64,000 bases of DNA from Corynebacterium kutscheri (GCF_000980835.1 NZ_CP011312.1:372001-436000), one strand, 5' to 3'; numbered from the stretch's first letter, positions 39,319 to 48,375 are shown. A program made the numbers and translations. The notes: generated by a model not told the origin, from the sequence alone.

Positions 39319-39848
39319 CCGATCAGAACGTAACCGAGAACTTCGAGGCTGACGCTGCAGATATCGCAGCTGCTGTTGCTGCTACTGAAGAGTTCACCAA
39401 CACCATCGGCGACAGCATTGCTGTTGAAGCTGAGGTTGAGCCTGTCGCTCCTGTTTACCACGAAGGTCCTATTCAGACTGTTGGTCGTCGTAAGCGCGCT
39501 ATCGTACGTGTTCGTATGGTTGAGGGTGAAGGCAAGATCATCTGCAATGGTCGTCCACTAGAAGAGTACTTCCCTAATAAGTTGCACCAGCAGCTTATTA
39601 AGGCACCATTGGTACTTATCGATCGTGATGGTCAGTTCGACATCCACGCTAACCTACGTGGTGGCGGTCCAACCGGTCAGGCAGGCGCATTCCGTCTTGC
39701 TATCGCACGTGCGCTCAACGTTTACAACAACTCTGATCGCGCTGCCCTGAAGAAGGCTGGCTTCCTTACTCGTGACGCTCGTGCCGTCGAGCGCAAGAAG
39801 GCTGGTCTGCACAAGGCACGTCGTGCACCGCAGTACTCCAAGCGTTAA
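39315..39848 (+). CDS. rpsI: 30S ribosomal protein S9 with acidic N-terminal extension
   Basis: A 177-residue protein. The core starts at about residue 53 with [20 protein letters not shown] and ends in the tRNA-contacting tail [10 protein letters not shown]. Residues 1-50 form an acidic, Ala-rich extension ([20 protein letters not shown]) that is common in corynebacterial S9. GTG start overlaps the rplM stop. A strong terminator follows. Confidence 0.98.
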   Translation: MTDQNVTENFEADAADIAAAVAATEEFTNTIGDSIAVEAEVEPVAPVYHEGPIQTVGRRKRAIVRVRMVEGEGKIICNGRPLEEYFPNKLHQQLIKAPLVLIDRDGQFDIHANLRGGGPTGQAGAFRLAIARALNVYNNSDRAALKKAGFLTRDARAVERKKAGLHKARRAPQYSKR

Positions 39849-39863
39849 TCTTTTCGCTTTACG

Positions 39864-39898
39864 AAAGCCGCTTTTTGATATTTTCAAAAAGCGGCTTT
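39864..39898 (+). terminator. Terminator of the rplM-rpsI operon
   Basis: AAAGCCGCTTTTTGA (39864-39878) pairs perfectly with TCAAAAAGCGGCTTT (39884-39898), followed by TGT. A 15-bp stem with internal A/T runs. Confidence 0.9.
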
Positions 39899-39904
39899 TG
39901 TATT

Positions 39905-39918
39905 CCTAGGGCAATTTC
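39905..39918. repeat. Dispersed short repeat CCTAGGGCAATTTC (family entry)
   Basis: Consensus on this strand is CCCTAGGGCAATTTCAG, with variants ending AAAAAG or GTTTC. Forward copies with core CTAGGGCA: 918, 28545, 39905, 41410, 45771, 48233, 49013, 49898, 50914, 53558, 55294, 58909, 59143, 63002. Reverse copies: 20391, 24926, 35589, 44771, 45358, 48409, 49032, 50003, 55412, 57697, 59171, 60910, 63427. Degenerate copies: 40001, 55795, 60844, 63117. Five strict copies occur before 39.9 kb and about 22 after it. They lie both in coding and intergenic DNA, in no fixed orientation. Positions were read by eye and mark approximate starts. Confidence 0.9.
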
Positions 39919-40069
39919 AGGAAAAGACAGGAAAAGATCTGAACAATTTTCTTAGTTTCGCTGGTGTTTTAATACAGCTCACTAGCTGTGCTTGTGCCCA
40001 AACTGCCCTAAGGGGGGTGTGGTGCACTAAAGTCATAGGCTAGGAAAATGGAAAGGAAAATCCACCGAA

Positions 40070-41413
40070 ATGTCTCGTTTATTCGGCACTGATGGCGTTC
40101 GCGGCTTAGCCAATAGAAAACTTACTGCGTCGCTAGCACTGCAATTAGGTGCCGCTGCTGCTCATGTTCTTACTGCTGATCATCGTTCGTCGAGTAGACG
40201 ACCGGTAGCAGTTGTTGGTCGCGATCCGCGGGTATCTGGGGAGATGCTCGCTGCCGCATTAGCTGCTGGCATGTCTAGTCGTGGTGTTGATGTGTTGCGC
40301 GTGGGAGTACTACCAACTCCAGCAGTGGCATATTTGACCGATTTTTATGGCGCAGACATGGGAGTGGTGATTTCTGCATCACATAATCCGATGCCTGATA
40401 ACGGAATTAAGTTTTTTTCTAAAGGCGGACATAAATTACCAGATTCGGTTGAAGATGAGATTGAAAAGGCGATGGAATCGCTTGATGAAACTGGTCCTAC
40501 CGGGCATGGTATTGGTCGAGTGATTGAGGAAGCAACCGATGCCCAACAGCACTATTTAGAGCATCTTGCTCGTGCTATGCCTCGTGATTTAAGCGGGATT
40601 AAGGTAGTAGTAGATTGTGCTAATGGTGCTGCTAGTGAAGTCGCACCACTAGCCTATGCTGCTGCTGGGGCAGAGGTTATTGCTATTCATAACAAACCTA
40701 ATGCATATAACATCAACGATAATTGTGGTTCGACGCATATTGAGCAGGTGCGCCAAGCAGTACTAGAACATGGTGCTGATCTTGGGCTTGCCCATGATGG
40801 TGATGCGGATCGGTGCCTAGCTGTTGATTCTCAAGGTGCTATCGTCGACGGCGATCAAATTATGGCAATTTTAGCGATTGCTATGCGAGATAATGGCGAA
40901 TTACGTAAATCCACCCTCGTGGCAACAGTTATGAGTAATTTGGGCTTGCGTCTGGCTATGGAAGAAGCTGGTATTACGCTTCGTACCACAAAAGTCGGTG
41001 ACCGGTATGTGCTAGAAGACCTTAACGCCGGTGGGTATAGCCTTGGTGGGGAACAATCTGGGCACATTGTGCTGCCTGATTATGGAACTACTGGTGATGG
41101 CACGCTGACTGGGTTAGCGCTTATGAGCCGCATGGCAGAAACTGGGGTTTCCTTGCGTTCTTTAGCAAGTGCAATGACAGTGCTGCCGCAGGTGCTTATT
41201 AATGTTCCAGTGTCAGATAAAACGGTCATTGAAACACACCCAACGGTAGTTGCTGCGATTGAAGAAGCAGAAACCGAATTAGGAAACCGGGGCCGGGTGC
41301 TTTTGCGAGCATCGGGTACCGAAGAGCTTTTCCGGGTAATGGTTGAAGCCGGTGAGGGAGAAACTGCGCGTCGGATAGCAGCTGATCTTGCAGCGGTAGT
41401 GGCTAAAGTCTAG
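40070..41413 (+). CDS. glmM: Phosphoglucosamine mutase
   Basis: A 447-residue enzyme converting glucosamine-6-phosphate to glucosamine-1-phosphate for peptidoglycan precursors. The active-site phosphoserine is in [18 protein letters not shown]; the Mg-binding loop reads [11 protein letters not shown]; the sugar-binding GGEQSGHI and the C-terminal phosphate loop [14 protein letters not shown] are intact. Start [20 protein letters not shown] is canonical. The TAG stop (41411-41413) is part of a dispersed-repeat copy CTAGGGCAATTTCG. Confidence 0.98.
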   Translation: MSRLFGTDGVRGLANRKLTASLALQLGAAAAHVLTADHRSSSRRPVAVVGRDPRVSGEMLAAALAAGMSSRGVDVLRVGVLPTPAVAYLTDFYGADMGVVISASHNPMPDNGIKFFSKGGHKLPDSVEDEIEKAMESLDETGPTGHGIGRVIEEATDAQQHYLEHLARAMPRDLSGIKVVVDCANGAASEVAPLAYAAAGAEVIAIHNKPNAYNINDNCGSTHIEQVRQAVLEHGADLGLAHDGDADRCLAVDSQGAIVDGDQIMAILAIAMRDNGELRKSTLVATVMSNLGLRLAMEEAGITLRTTKVGDRYVLEDLNAGGYSLGGEQSGHIVLPDYGTTGDGTLTGLALMSRMAETGVSLRSLASAMTVLPQVLINVPVSDKTVIETHPTVVAAIEEAETELGNRGRVLLRASGTEELFRVMVEAGEGETARRIAADLAAVVAKV

Positions 41414-41457
41414 GGCAATTTCGACTTTTGCTTATCGACGACTGTTCTTGTGCATTG

Positions 41458-41482
41458 AAAACCTGCCTTCGGGCAGGTTTTT
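41458..41482 (+). terminator. Terminator after glmM
   Basis: AAAACCTGCC (41458-41467) pairs with GGCAGGTTTT (41472-41481) around a TTCG tetraloop and ends in a T-run. Confidence 0.92.
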
Positions 41483-41502
41483 GTATTTGCGGGGTAAATA
41501 AG

Positions 41503-41513
41503 CGTCGAAAAGC
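41503..41513. repeat. Dispersed word CGTCGAAAAGC (family entry)
   Basis: Exact copies read by eye: forward at 8689, 41503, 46597, 51215, 55893, 59710 and 61487; reverse (GCTTTTCGACG) at 7862 and 51391. Nine copies of an 11-mer in 64 kb is far above chance. Several are intergenic, but those at 7862, 51215 and 59710 are in genes. None was found from 9.9 to 41 kb. Confidence 0.85.
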
Positions 41514-41658
41514 GAGTTTTAGACTGCTTTCTACCCTCGAAATGAGGTTTTTTAACGGGGTTTCTACTTTTTCAGTCTTCGATGTAAGAATCGTGGCTAA
41601 AAAATCGTCTTAGCTCTGTGACGGACACAGTCTTTGTGGAACAACAAAGGAGCAAAAG

Positions 41659-41958
41659 ATGAGTTTTATTTCGCTTAATGTGAAAGAGGCGCAGGAACAA
41701 TTGCGTGCAATGCTCAGCGAGGCAGAAAAGCAGTTGCAGATTCATATATCCAGCAGCCCTGAATTAACACCTAGCCAGTGCGGACGCGATTTTCAAGAAT
41801 TTGGTCAGAAACTAAACATTTACTATCGATGTCACCACGAACGCACCACTCGACGTTATGAACAATTAATCGCGGCGCTGCGTACCGGAATACGCAATGT
41901 TGAAGAGCTATCGGAACAAGATCGTGATTTTGCTCGTAAGTTGGGAGAAATCTCATGA
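41659..41958 (+). CDS. Small helical protein, first gene of an unrecognised operon
   Basis: A 99-residue protein with no signal peptide or membrane helix. It is predicted mostly helical, with amphipathic stretches VKEAQEQLRAMLSEAEKQLQ and RRYEQLIAALRTGIRNVEEL joined by a short turn. Size and helix-turn-helix outline resemble Esx or EspC-type T7SS proteins, but there is no WXG motif. AAAGGAG lies just upstream of the ATG. The stop overlaps the next gene by 4 bp (ATGA). I do not recognise a family. The link to the ESX locus 3.4 kb upstream is an inference from size, layout and distance. Confidence 0.7.
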   Translation: MSFISLNVKEAQEQLRAMLSEAEKQLQIHISSSPELTPSQCGRDFQEFGQKLNIYYRCHHERTTRRYEQLIAALRTGIRNVEELSEQDRDFARKLGEIS

Positions 41959-43487
41959 AAATACCAGGTGTTTCAACGCCGCCTAAGGGCGCGGTTAACC
42001 GGCCGCTTATTTTTGCTCTTGAACATGTGCGTCAAGCAGTAAGCATGTTGGTTGATGCTTCAGATGGGCATTATCTAGGCCCAGGTTCCGGGTTAGCAGA
42101 ACTTGATAATTTACTGCGTTCCACACAGGGACTAGATTCGGAAGCGATTCGTGATGCAGCACGTAAATCCCGTGGTAAATCCGCACTTGACTGGTTGTTT
42201 TCTATTTTTACTAGCACCGGCAAAGGAATTTTAGGTGGGTTATTTGGCGGACTGCTCTCAGAGTGGATAACCGGTCTTTTAGGCCATGCAAAAGATTTCC
42301 TTAGTGGTAGCGATGAAACAGAAGAGGATACTTCGAAGGCAACTAAAGGAATCGAAGAAATTGAGATCATGATTGATGACTCAAGTATCAATTTAGCAAA
42401 ACAGTTAGTAGAGATTATTGGCGATATTGCTGAATTACTAAAAAGCATAGACAAAGAAAAGTTTCCTGAGGAGTTTTCTCAGCTAGTAACCGCCGGGGCG
42501 AAGCTTATTCAGGAGCTCATGAGTATTTTAGCTGGGTTAGGCAAAGATCGTGATGAGGCCCTAGGATCATGTTTTTCCCTACTATGTGAGAACACCGAAA
42601 AACGTTGTGAGTGCCCAGAACCTAGTGTTCCAGCTGCCTGTGAAGAATTTTCTAGAAAACCAAGTAGCAGCCCAGCTAGCAGCGGCGGCAGCTCAGGTGG
42701 GGGAAGCATTCCAAGTATCCCTAGTTCAGTGGGAACAGCAACCAACCCAACTCCTAGCGCAAGTGCCTCAGCAGGCATAAGTGCTGCACAGCCTGCTGCT
42801 CCACAGGTAGTTCAACCGATGCCAGCTGGTAGTATCACTACCCCTGTTGCGTCCCAGGGAACAACTCATGGTGCAAGGAGTAGAAACAGTACGCATTCAG
42901 GTCTTCGCAGCAGTCGGTTGGAAAAAAGTCGGCCAGAATATGATCGCACAACAAAAACTCGACCAGATACCAGGGCAGAAAGTAAAGCAGAACGCACGAG
43001 AAAATCAGAGTGTCAGACAAAAAACTCACAGGATAAGTCACGTTGTGGGATAAAAAATAAAACTTCATCAAAGAATACTTCTGGGTCACACAAGGATACG
43101 CAATGCGCACTGAACGCTTGCGGAGTACTTGGTGCATTAGGCGTTGGTATTGCAGCTTTAGGGATAGCTTGGTTAGTTGAACAAGCACAACAGTGGTGGA
43201 TACAGATTCAAGCAGAGTTAGCTGCTCATATTGATGCTGCTATAAGCACAGGTGTTGAAGTTAATGCTGATATATCTGGGCAAGCGGATACAAAAGTAGA
43301 AATAACCTCGCCTACCGAGCACACAACTTCGCCGGTGGAAGTTGCAGTAGAAGAACCTCCGGCAGAAAAAATTAAGCCAGGCTATTTATCTCAAACAGAA
43401 GTGCAGCTTCAGCCAGCACCGAATGAGAAAGCATCTGCACATTCCGCGCAATCGCCAATGAGTGTACATAAAGCTGGAGGCTGGTAA
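41955..43487 (+). CDS. Large modular protein of unknown function, centre of the three-gene operon
   Basis: A 510-residue protein. Residues 1-70 are mixed and polar. Residues 75-115 are Gly-rich and hydrophobic (SALDWLFSIFTSTGKGILGG). A helical segment reaches about 215, followed by a Cys cluster (CFSLLCENTEKRCECP). Residues 235-310 are Ser/Gly/Pro/Ala low complexity, then a very basic Ser/Lys/Arg stretch. One membrane helix (ACGVLGALGVGIAALGIAWL) lies at about 395-415, and an acidic, Pro/Thr-rich tail follows. There is no N-terminal signal peptide, so export, if any, would need a non-Sec route such as type VII. Both neighbours overlap it. No domain is recognised. Confidence 0.72.
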   Translation: MKIPGVSTPPKGAVNRPLIFALEHVRQAVSMLVDASDGHYLGPGSGLAELDNLLRSTQGLDSEAIRDAARKSRGKSALDWLFSIFTSTGKGILGGLFGGLLSEWITGLLGHAKDFLSGSDETEEDTSKATKGIEEIEIMIDDSSINLAKQLVEIIGDIAELLKSIDKEKFPEEFSQLVTAGAKLIQELMSILAGLGKDRDEALGSCFSLLCENTEKRCECPEPSVPAACEEFSRKPSSSPASSGGSSGGGSIPSIPSSVGTATNPTPSASASAGISAAQPAAPQVVQPMPAGSITTPVASQGTTHGARSRNSTHSGLRSSRLEKSRPEYDRTTKTRPDTRAESKAERTRKSECQTKNSQDKSRCGIKNKTSSKNTSGSHKDTQCALNACGVLGALGVGIAALGIAWLVEQAQQWWIQIQAELAAHIDAAISTGVEVNADISGQADTKVEITSPTEHTTSPVEVAVEEPPAEKIKPGYLSQTEVQLQPAPNEKASAHSAQSPMSVHKAGGW

Positions 43488-43780
43488 TGGAATACGAAGA
43501 GTTTATCGAGCGCTTTAGAAAACAAACCGAGCAGCGAGTTGCCGCATTTGAGCGAGCACTCGATCAAGCCCGATTGACCAAGAAGGAAGTCGAAGAATCA
43601 ATCGCAGAAAAAACTGAAAAAACCAAAAAATCTAGGCAGCGTAGTGCTGTAAACAATGACTTAGCAGCGACTATGGACTATACGCGGTGTGAAAATGACG
43701 TTGCTGAAGCAGTTGCTGCGACTATGGTGCACACACGGCGACGACCGCGTGGGGTGCGTGGAATTTTAAAGCAGATTTAA
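43487..43780 (+). CDS. Small charged coiled-coil protein, third gene of the operon
   Basis: A 97-residue protein: a coiled-coil-like N-terminal half (FIERFRKQTEQRVAAFERAL), a Lys-rich middle and a basic C-terminus ending RRPRGVRGILKQI. It contains YTRCE, which fits the YxxxD/E pattern of type VII export signals, but the match is short and may be chance. The ATG overlaps the last base of the preceding stop. A long hairpin ends the operon. Family not recognised. Confidence 0.65.
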   Translation: MEYEEFIERFRKQTEQRVAAFERALDQARLTKKEVEESIAEKTEKTKKSRQRSAVNNDLAATMDYTRCENDVAEAVAATMVHTRRRPRGVRGILKQI

Positions 43781-43794
43781 TTAAGTGTGAGTAG

Positions 43795-43839
43795 CTAGTT
43801 AGTGCATACTGGCCATCTTGGTCAGTATGCATTAACTAG
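43795..43839. terminator. Bidirectional terminator between operon and hydrolase-like gene
   Basis: CTAGTTAGTGCATACTGGCC (43795-43814) pairs, with a few mismatches, with the matching arm ending TGCATTAACTAG at 43839. It separates two convergent units. Confidence 0.85.
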
Positions 43840-43845
43840 TAGGTT

Positions 43846-44751
43846 TTATTTAGATAGTCCTGGGATTTTTTGGGTAGATAATTGTGTGGCTTTTTCTGCT
43901 AGTTCGGAACCAGAGAAAGAAACAACTTTCTTTGCTACTGCATCGCGTTGAGCAAAGGCAGAGTATTTCTTTTCGTCGCCAAGCGTGGCAAGCAAGAAAC
44001 CAGTAACTAGCCCACGAATAAGTTCGTGATGTTTAGCTTTTGTGCGCCCAGCACCAGTAAGCATTTTAAAAAGCGTGTCCTCAGTAAGGCTATGATGGGT
44101 TGCCCCTTCGATCTCCCGGTAGGCGCAGATTCCGCCCCATTGCGCGGCGATTTCAGCGGGATTGCCATAGTCGAAAATAGGATTTTCATCCATACCAAGT
44201 ACTAGACCGGGTGCGGTGATAGCAGTAGCTGCAGTCGTTGCTGGCGGAGTGGATTGCGAAGGATAAAGCGCAGCTACTCCTTTTAATCCTGGCCTAGAAG
44301 CTGCGGCTAAAACAGCTGCCGATGCACCCATACCATGGCCCACTAATCCTAGGCGTTGTGGGGAGACCACAACTTGACCGGTACCTAGTTTGACGCTAGC
44401 CAAAATTTGTAGACAGCTTTCCAAATCGGCGGCAAAACCACGATGGTTTGGGCTTAATGTGCGCTCAGTATTAGGCGCGGCAACAGCAATTCCCCAACTA
44501 GCAAAGTGGCGCAGAGTGGCATGGTATTTCGAAATGTCTTTTAGCCAATCATGCCCAAACGCAATGGCTGGGATGCCATTACCAGTACTTGGGGTATAAA
44601 TTTTGCCTGGCAAACCGGCATAATCCAGCGAGCCGACCAACACACGATGAGGGCCACGTTTAGATAGCTTGGACAGGTGTTTCGAAAGTTTTTCAGCCAC
44701 GTTAATTAAGGATAGTAGAAACTGCGCAATGGCAGCTAGGTAATGCGACAA
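43846..44751 (-). CDS. Alpha/beta-hydrolase-like protein lacking the nucleophile serine
   Basis: A 301-residue protein with an alpha/beta-hydrolase fold near chlorophyllase/PET-hydrolase-like groups. The strand and oxyanion region reads GIPAIAFGHDW. The nucleophile elbow reads LVGHGMGASAA where GHSMGA would be expected, so the catalytic Ser is Gly. An acid candidate lies in GLVLGMDENPIFDYG and a His in IEGATHHSLTE. The N-terminus is amphipathic but not a clear signal peptide. It may be non-catalytic or use another mechanism. It lies convergent to the three-gene operon and divergent from alr. Confidence 0.78.
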   Translation of the reverse strand: MSHYLAAIAQFLLSLINVAEKLSKHLSKLSKRGPHRVLVGSLDYAGLPGKIYTPSTGNGIPAIAFGHDWLKDISKYHATLRHFASWGIAVAAPNTERTLSPNHRGFAADLESCLQILASVKLGTGQVVVSPQRLGLVGHGMGASAAVLAAASRPGLKGVAALYPSQSTPPATTAATAITAPGLVLGMDENPIFDYGNPAEIAAQWGGICAYREIEGATHHSLTEDTLFKMLTGAGRTKAKHHELIRGLVTGFLLATLGDEKKYSAFAQRDAVAKKVVSFSGSELAEKATQLSTQKIPGLSK

Positions 44752-44821
44752 AGTCGAGCCAAAAATATCTCAAACTGCCCTAGGGGAAGGATTGCGCTAA
44801 GAAAGTGGCACAATATGTGAC

Positions 44822-45943
44822 ATGAATGTGCTTGAAACACGAATTGACTTGGCGGCGATTGCTCACAACACGGCTGCGATTAAGCAGCTCGTCGCACCCG
44901 CAAAGCTCATGTGTGTGGTCAAAGCAGATGGCTATAACCATGGTGTGGAAAAAGTCGCGCCAGTTATGGCCGAGCACGGCGCAGATGAATTTGGCGTTGC
45001 GACGATTAGTGAAGCCTGCCAGTTACGTGAACTCGGAATCACCCAGCCGATTTTGTGTTGGATTTGGCGCCCGGAAGAAAACCTCGAAAATGCTATTTTG
45101 AATGATATTGCATTAGCTGTCGTATCTTATGAACATGCCTTGGCGTTGGTTAACCAACCTCATCCGGTACACACAGCGATAAAAATTGATACCGGGTTGC
45201 ATCGCTCTGGGTTGGATGAGTGTGATTGGATAAAGACCTTTGAACTTCTAGCCTCAGCAGCGCATGTGCATGTGACTGGTATGTTTAGTCATCTTGCAGT
45301 TGCTGATGATCCAACAGATGATTACACGGATTATCAAAAATACAATTTTGAGCGTGGAATTGCCCTAGGAAGAGAATGTGGGTTGGAACTTTCCAACAAT
45401 CATTTGGCTAATTCGGCAGCGATGTTGACTAGACCAGATACTCATTACGATATGGTGCGTCCGGGCTTGAGTTTATATGGTTTGGATCCTATTGCGGGCA
45501 GAAATGATCTTTTCCGTCCGGCCTTGAGTCCGGCGTTGAGTCCGGCGTTGAGTTGGGTATCTCGGGTAGGGGTGGTCAAACCTATTGCAGCGGGGGAGTC
45601 AACTAGTTATGGGCGCAGTTGGCGTGCCCCGGAAGCGGGTTTTATTGCGATCATTCCGGCTGGCTATGCCGATGGGGTACCGCGTTTAGCCCAGTCGACA
45701 ATTGAGGTGACTATTGGCGGGCGTCGCTACCAGCAAGTGGGGCGGATTTGTATGGATCAGTTCGTTATTTCCCTAGGGCAAAATGAACATGGGGTTGTAG
45801 CTGGTGATGAAGCGATTATTTTTGGTGCCGGGGGTATGAGTGCTGATGAATGGGCAGCTCGGTTAAACACCATCAATTATGAGACCATTTGTTTGCCTAA
45901 AGGGCGAACACAGCGAGTATATGAGGGAGATGCACGTGGATAA
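44822..45943 (+). CDS. alr: Alanine racemase
   Basis: A 373-residue PLP enzyme making D-alanine for peptidoglycan. The PLP lysine is Lys34 in VVKADGYNHG; the second catalytic base Tyr lies in TSYGRSWRAPE; RICMDQFVI and VRPGLSLYGL are further signatures. A 12-bp unit is repeated three times at 45518-45553, giving PALSPALSPALS in a loop before the beta domain. Two dispersed-repeat copies (45358 and 45771) are coded in frame. It overlaps or closely couples with tsaE. Confidence 0.96.
   Translation: MNVLETRIDLAAIAHNTAAIKQLVAPAKLMCVVKADGYNHGVEKVAPVMAEHGADEFGVATISEACQLRELGITQPILCWIWRPEENLENAILNDIALAVVSYEHALALVNQPHPVHTAIKIDTGLHRSGLDECDWIKTFELLASAAHVHVTGMFSHLAVADDPTDDYTDYQKYNFERGIALGRECGLELSNNHLANSAAMLTRPDTHYDMVRPGLSLYGLDPIAGRNDLFRPALSPALSPALSWVSRVGVVKPIAAGESTSYGRSWRAPEAGFIAIIPAGYADGVPRLAQSTIEVTIGGRRYQQVGRICMDQFVISLGQNEHGVVAGDEAIIFGAGGMSADEWAARLNTINYETICLPKGRTQRVYEGDARG
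45518..45553 (+). repeat. Three tandem 12-bp units inside alr
   Basis: Units CCGGCCTTGAGT, CCGGCGTTGAGT and CCGGCGTTGAGT are contiguous and in frame, each encoding Pro-Ala-Leu-Ser. The first differs by one base. It looks like slippage expansion in a tolerant loop. Confidence 0.92.
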
Positions 45944-46439
45944 GTTCTTAGAATCAGGCAGCGCTAGATTAGAGCATGCCGTTGATACTCAAGCACTAGG
46001 CGAGCAATTTGGTCGGGTTCTTCGTGCGGGTGATGTGGTCATTTTAGATGGGCCACTGGGGGCTGGAAAAACCACTTTTACTCAGGGTATTGCACGCGGT
46101 ATGCAGGTTAAAGGTCGGGTGACTTCGCCGACTTTTACCATTGCCCGGGTGCATCGTTCGCTTGTCGACGGCCCTTCGCTGATTCATGTTGATGCCTATC
46201 GTTTATTAGGCGAAGATGATCACGTGCAATCTGGTGCAGATGCGCTAGCAGCACTGGATTCTTTAGATCTTGATACTGAGCTTGATCAAGCGGTTGTGGT
46301 TGCAGAGTGGGGTGGTGGCCTGGTGGAAAATATTGCGGAACAATATATTGTGGTTTCTTTTGATCGTACAACTGCGGTGTTAGCAGACCCAGACTCAGAA
46401 GCACGATTTATTAGTTGGCAGCTAGTCGAGCAAAAGTGA
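45930..46439 (+). CDS. tsaE: tRNA threonylcarbamoyladenosine biosynthesis ATPase TsaE
   Basis: About 169 residues. It is the ATPase partner of TsaB-TsaD in making t6A37 of tRNA. The P-loop GPLGAGKTTFTQGIA, switch segment VTSPTFTIARVH, HVDAYRL motif and VAEWGGG are present. Starts ATG 45921, ATG 45930 and GTG 45936 are all possible; AGGGAG at 45924-45929 fits GTG 45936 best by spacing. In every case it overlaps the end of alr. The other Tsa genes follow at 49-51 kb. Confidence 0.92.
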   Translation: MHVDKFLESGSARLEHAVDTQALGEQFGRVLRAGDVVILDGPLGAGKTTFTQGIARGMQVKGRVTSPTFTIARVHRSLVDGPSLIHVDAYRLLGEDDHVQSGADALAALDSLDLDTELDQAVVVAEWGGGLVENIAEQYIVVSFDRTTAVLADPDSEARFISWQLVEQK

Positions 46440-46631
46440 GTTTTCCCCCTTAGCACACGATGAGTGATTTTGATCAGAGCTATTGTTTTTTCTTACCAAA
46501 ATTGTCACAATAAGACGCATAATCGGAAATAAAACAACATTGTGTGGTGTGGTTGTGTGGCGCGCAAGGCACTGCTATGAACCTGCTCGTGGCAAACGTC
46601 GAAAAGCAGGATGTGTAAAACAAGGAAAAGC

Positions 46632-48236
46632 ATGTTGGACTATCTTGCAACCCAACCCTTACTCACTTTGGTACTGATCCTTGCGATCGGTCTGCTTGTG
46701 GGGAAGATAAAAATTTTTGGTCTATCCCTGGGGGCGGCAGCGGTACTTTTTGTTGCTCTTGGGCTTTCGACGATTAATCCTGATATTAAGCTGCCTAGCC
46801 TGATTTTTCAGTTGGGTTTGGCGATGTTCGTGTATGCGATAGGTTTGACCGCCGGTAGTGACTTTTTTGCGGAATTTCGCACGCGCGGCTGGAAGCTCAG
46901 CGTTTTTATGTTTCTTTTGCTAGTCGCAATGATGGCGCTAGCTGTGGCACTAAGTAAAGCCTTTGGACTATCGGCAACTCTTGGCTCGGGTATGTTCGCC
47001 GGCGCTTTAACTTCGACACCAGGTATGGCTGCTATTGTCGCGGTGCTAGAAGATATTGATCCCGCACGAGTTGGTGAACCAGTAGTGGGCTATTCATTGG
47101 CGTATCCCGGTGCTGTGCTTGGCTCGATTTTGGTTGCGGCAATTGGCGCTAAGCTATTTAAAGTTGATCACGTTAAAGATGCCCAGGACGAGGGCATTAT
47201 TACCGCGCCGTTGCAGTGGCAGGGTGTGCGCATTGGTCCAGGAATTAGCGGAACAATAGCGCAACTGCCAGAATTAACTGGGGCTGAGATTATTGCTACT
47301 CGCATCGTGCATGAAGATAATGATCATTCGCTTGCTGCACCGACCGATCGTCTGCATGAAGGCATGGTGTTAGTCATTAACGGCACCCCTGATGCGCTGG
47401 AAAAAGCAATCACATTTTTAGGCAAACCTCATCAGGTGAGAATAGAAGGAACCGATTTAGACTATCGACGCTTTACGGTCAGTTCTAAAAATGTTGTCGG
47501 ACGCAAGATCAGTGAGCTCGACACCATTAACTCTGGTTTCATTATCGCGCGCTTACGACGCGGCGACTCCGATGTCGTTCCGGAACCCGATGATGTTCTG
47601 GCCTATTCTGATCGCGTGCGCGTTATTGCGGCCCCGAACCGCATGAACGAAGTGCGTCGCTATCTTGGCGACTCCGAGAAAACGCTTGCTGATCTTGATC
47701 TTTTTCCTTTTGTCTTAGGATTATTGATGGGTTTGCTTATTGGTATCATCCCAATTCCGTTACCTAATGGCAGCACATTAACCTTAGGCTTTGGCGGAGG
47801 ACCAATTATTGCCGGCTTGGTACTCGGTGCATTGAACCGTTCCGGTAGGGTGCACTGGCAGTTGCCATATCATGCCAGCCGTACCATGAGTACTTTTGGC
47901 TTAGCGATCTTTTTAGCCGGCGTGGGTACTTCTGCCGGTGCGGGTTTTAAGTCTGCACTTGTAGATCCAGCATCAATAAATATTTTGATTACCGGTTTTA
48001 TTATTACGGTGATTTCACCTATTATTTGCGCGGTTGTATGCATGGGCATGTTTAAAATGAAGTGGGATGAGGCGATGGGTGTTGCCGCAGGTGCTACAAC
48101 CAACCCCGCAATTATTTCTTATCTCAATGGTCAGACTGGAACTGATTTAGCCACGCGTGGTTATGCCACGGTCTATCCGGTGGCGATGATCGCAAAGATT
48201 CTGCTCTGCCAGCTCATGCTGCTCATCCTCCTCTAG
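46632..48236 (+). CDS. AspT/SucE-family transporter with TrkA-C domains
   Basis: A 534-residue membrane protein of the aspartate:alanine exchanger family. Two bundles of membrane helices flank a central cytosolic region with RCK/TrkA-C-like domains (about residues 200-365). The repeated family motifs GALTSTPGMAAI and GATTNPAIISYL lie in re-entrant positions of each half. ATG 46632 follows AAGGAAAAG, and the encoded text matches the start of the C. glutamicum succinate exporter SucE. The exported or exchanged substrate may be a dicarboxylate or amino acid; this cannot be settled. The TAG stop falls in a dispersed-repeat copy (48233-48245). Confidence 0.88.
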   Translation: MLDYLATQPLLTLVLILAIGLLVGKIKIFGLSLGAAAVLFVALGLSTINPDIKLPSLIFQLGLAMFVYAIGLTAGSDFFAEFRTRGWKLSVFMFLLLVAMMALAVALSKAFGLSATLGSGMFAGALTSTPGMAAIVAVLEDIDPARVGEPVVGYSLAYPGAVLGSILVAAIGAKLFKVDHVKDAQDEGIITAPLQWQGVRIGPGISGTIAQLPELTGAEIIATRIVHEDNDHSLAAPTDRLHEGMVLVINGTPDALEKAITFLGKPHQVRIEGTDLDYRRFTVSSKNVVGRKISELDTINSGFIIARLRRGDSDVVPEPDDVLAYSDRVRVIAAPNRMNEVRRYLGDSEKTLADLDLFPFVLGLLMGLLIGIIPIPLPNGSTLTLGFGGGPIIAGLVLGALNRSGRVHWQLPYHASRTMSTFGLAIFLAGVGTSAGAGFKSALVDPASINILITGFIITVISPIICAVVCMGMFKMKWDEAMGVAAGATTNPAIISYLNGQTGTDLATRGYATVYPVAMIAKILLCQLMLLILL

Positions 48237-48342
48237 GGCAATTTTGGAATTCTAAATGTGAGATGAATCCTAGTTGTGCATGTGTAGCTGGGATGTACTC
48301 AAGCGGTCTTGAGAGTTATTTATAACTAAAATTTGCTTAAGA

Positions 48343-48375
48343 AAAACTGCCCAAAATACTATTTTGGGCAGTTTT
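48343..48375 (+). terminator. Perfect 16-bp terminator after the AspT-family gene
   Basis: AAAACTGCCCAAAATA (48343-48358) pairs exactly with TATTTTGGGCAGTTTT (48360-48375). The arm GGGCAGTTTT resembles the dispersed-repeat variant GGGCAGTTTC. Confidence 0.9.
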
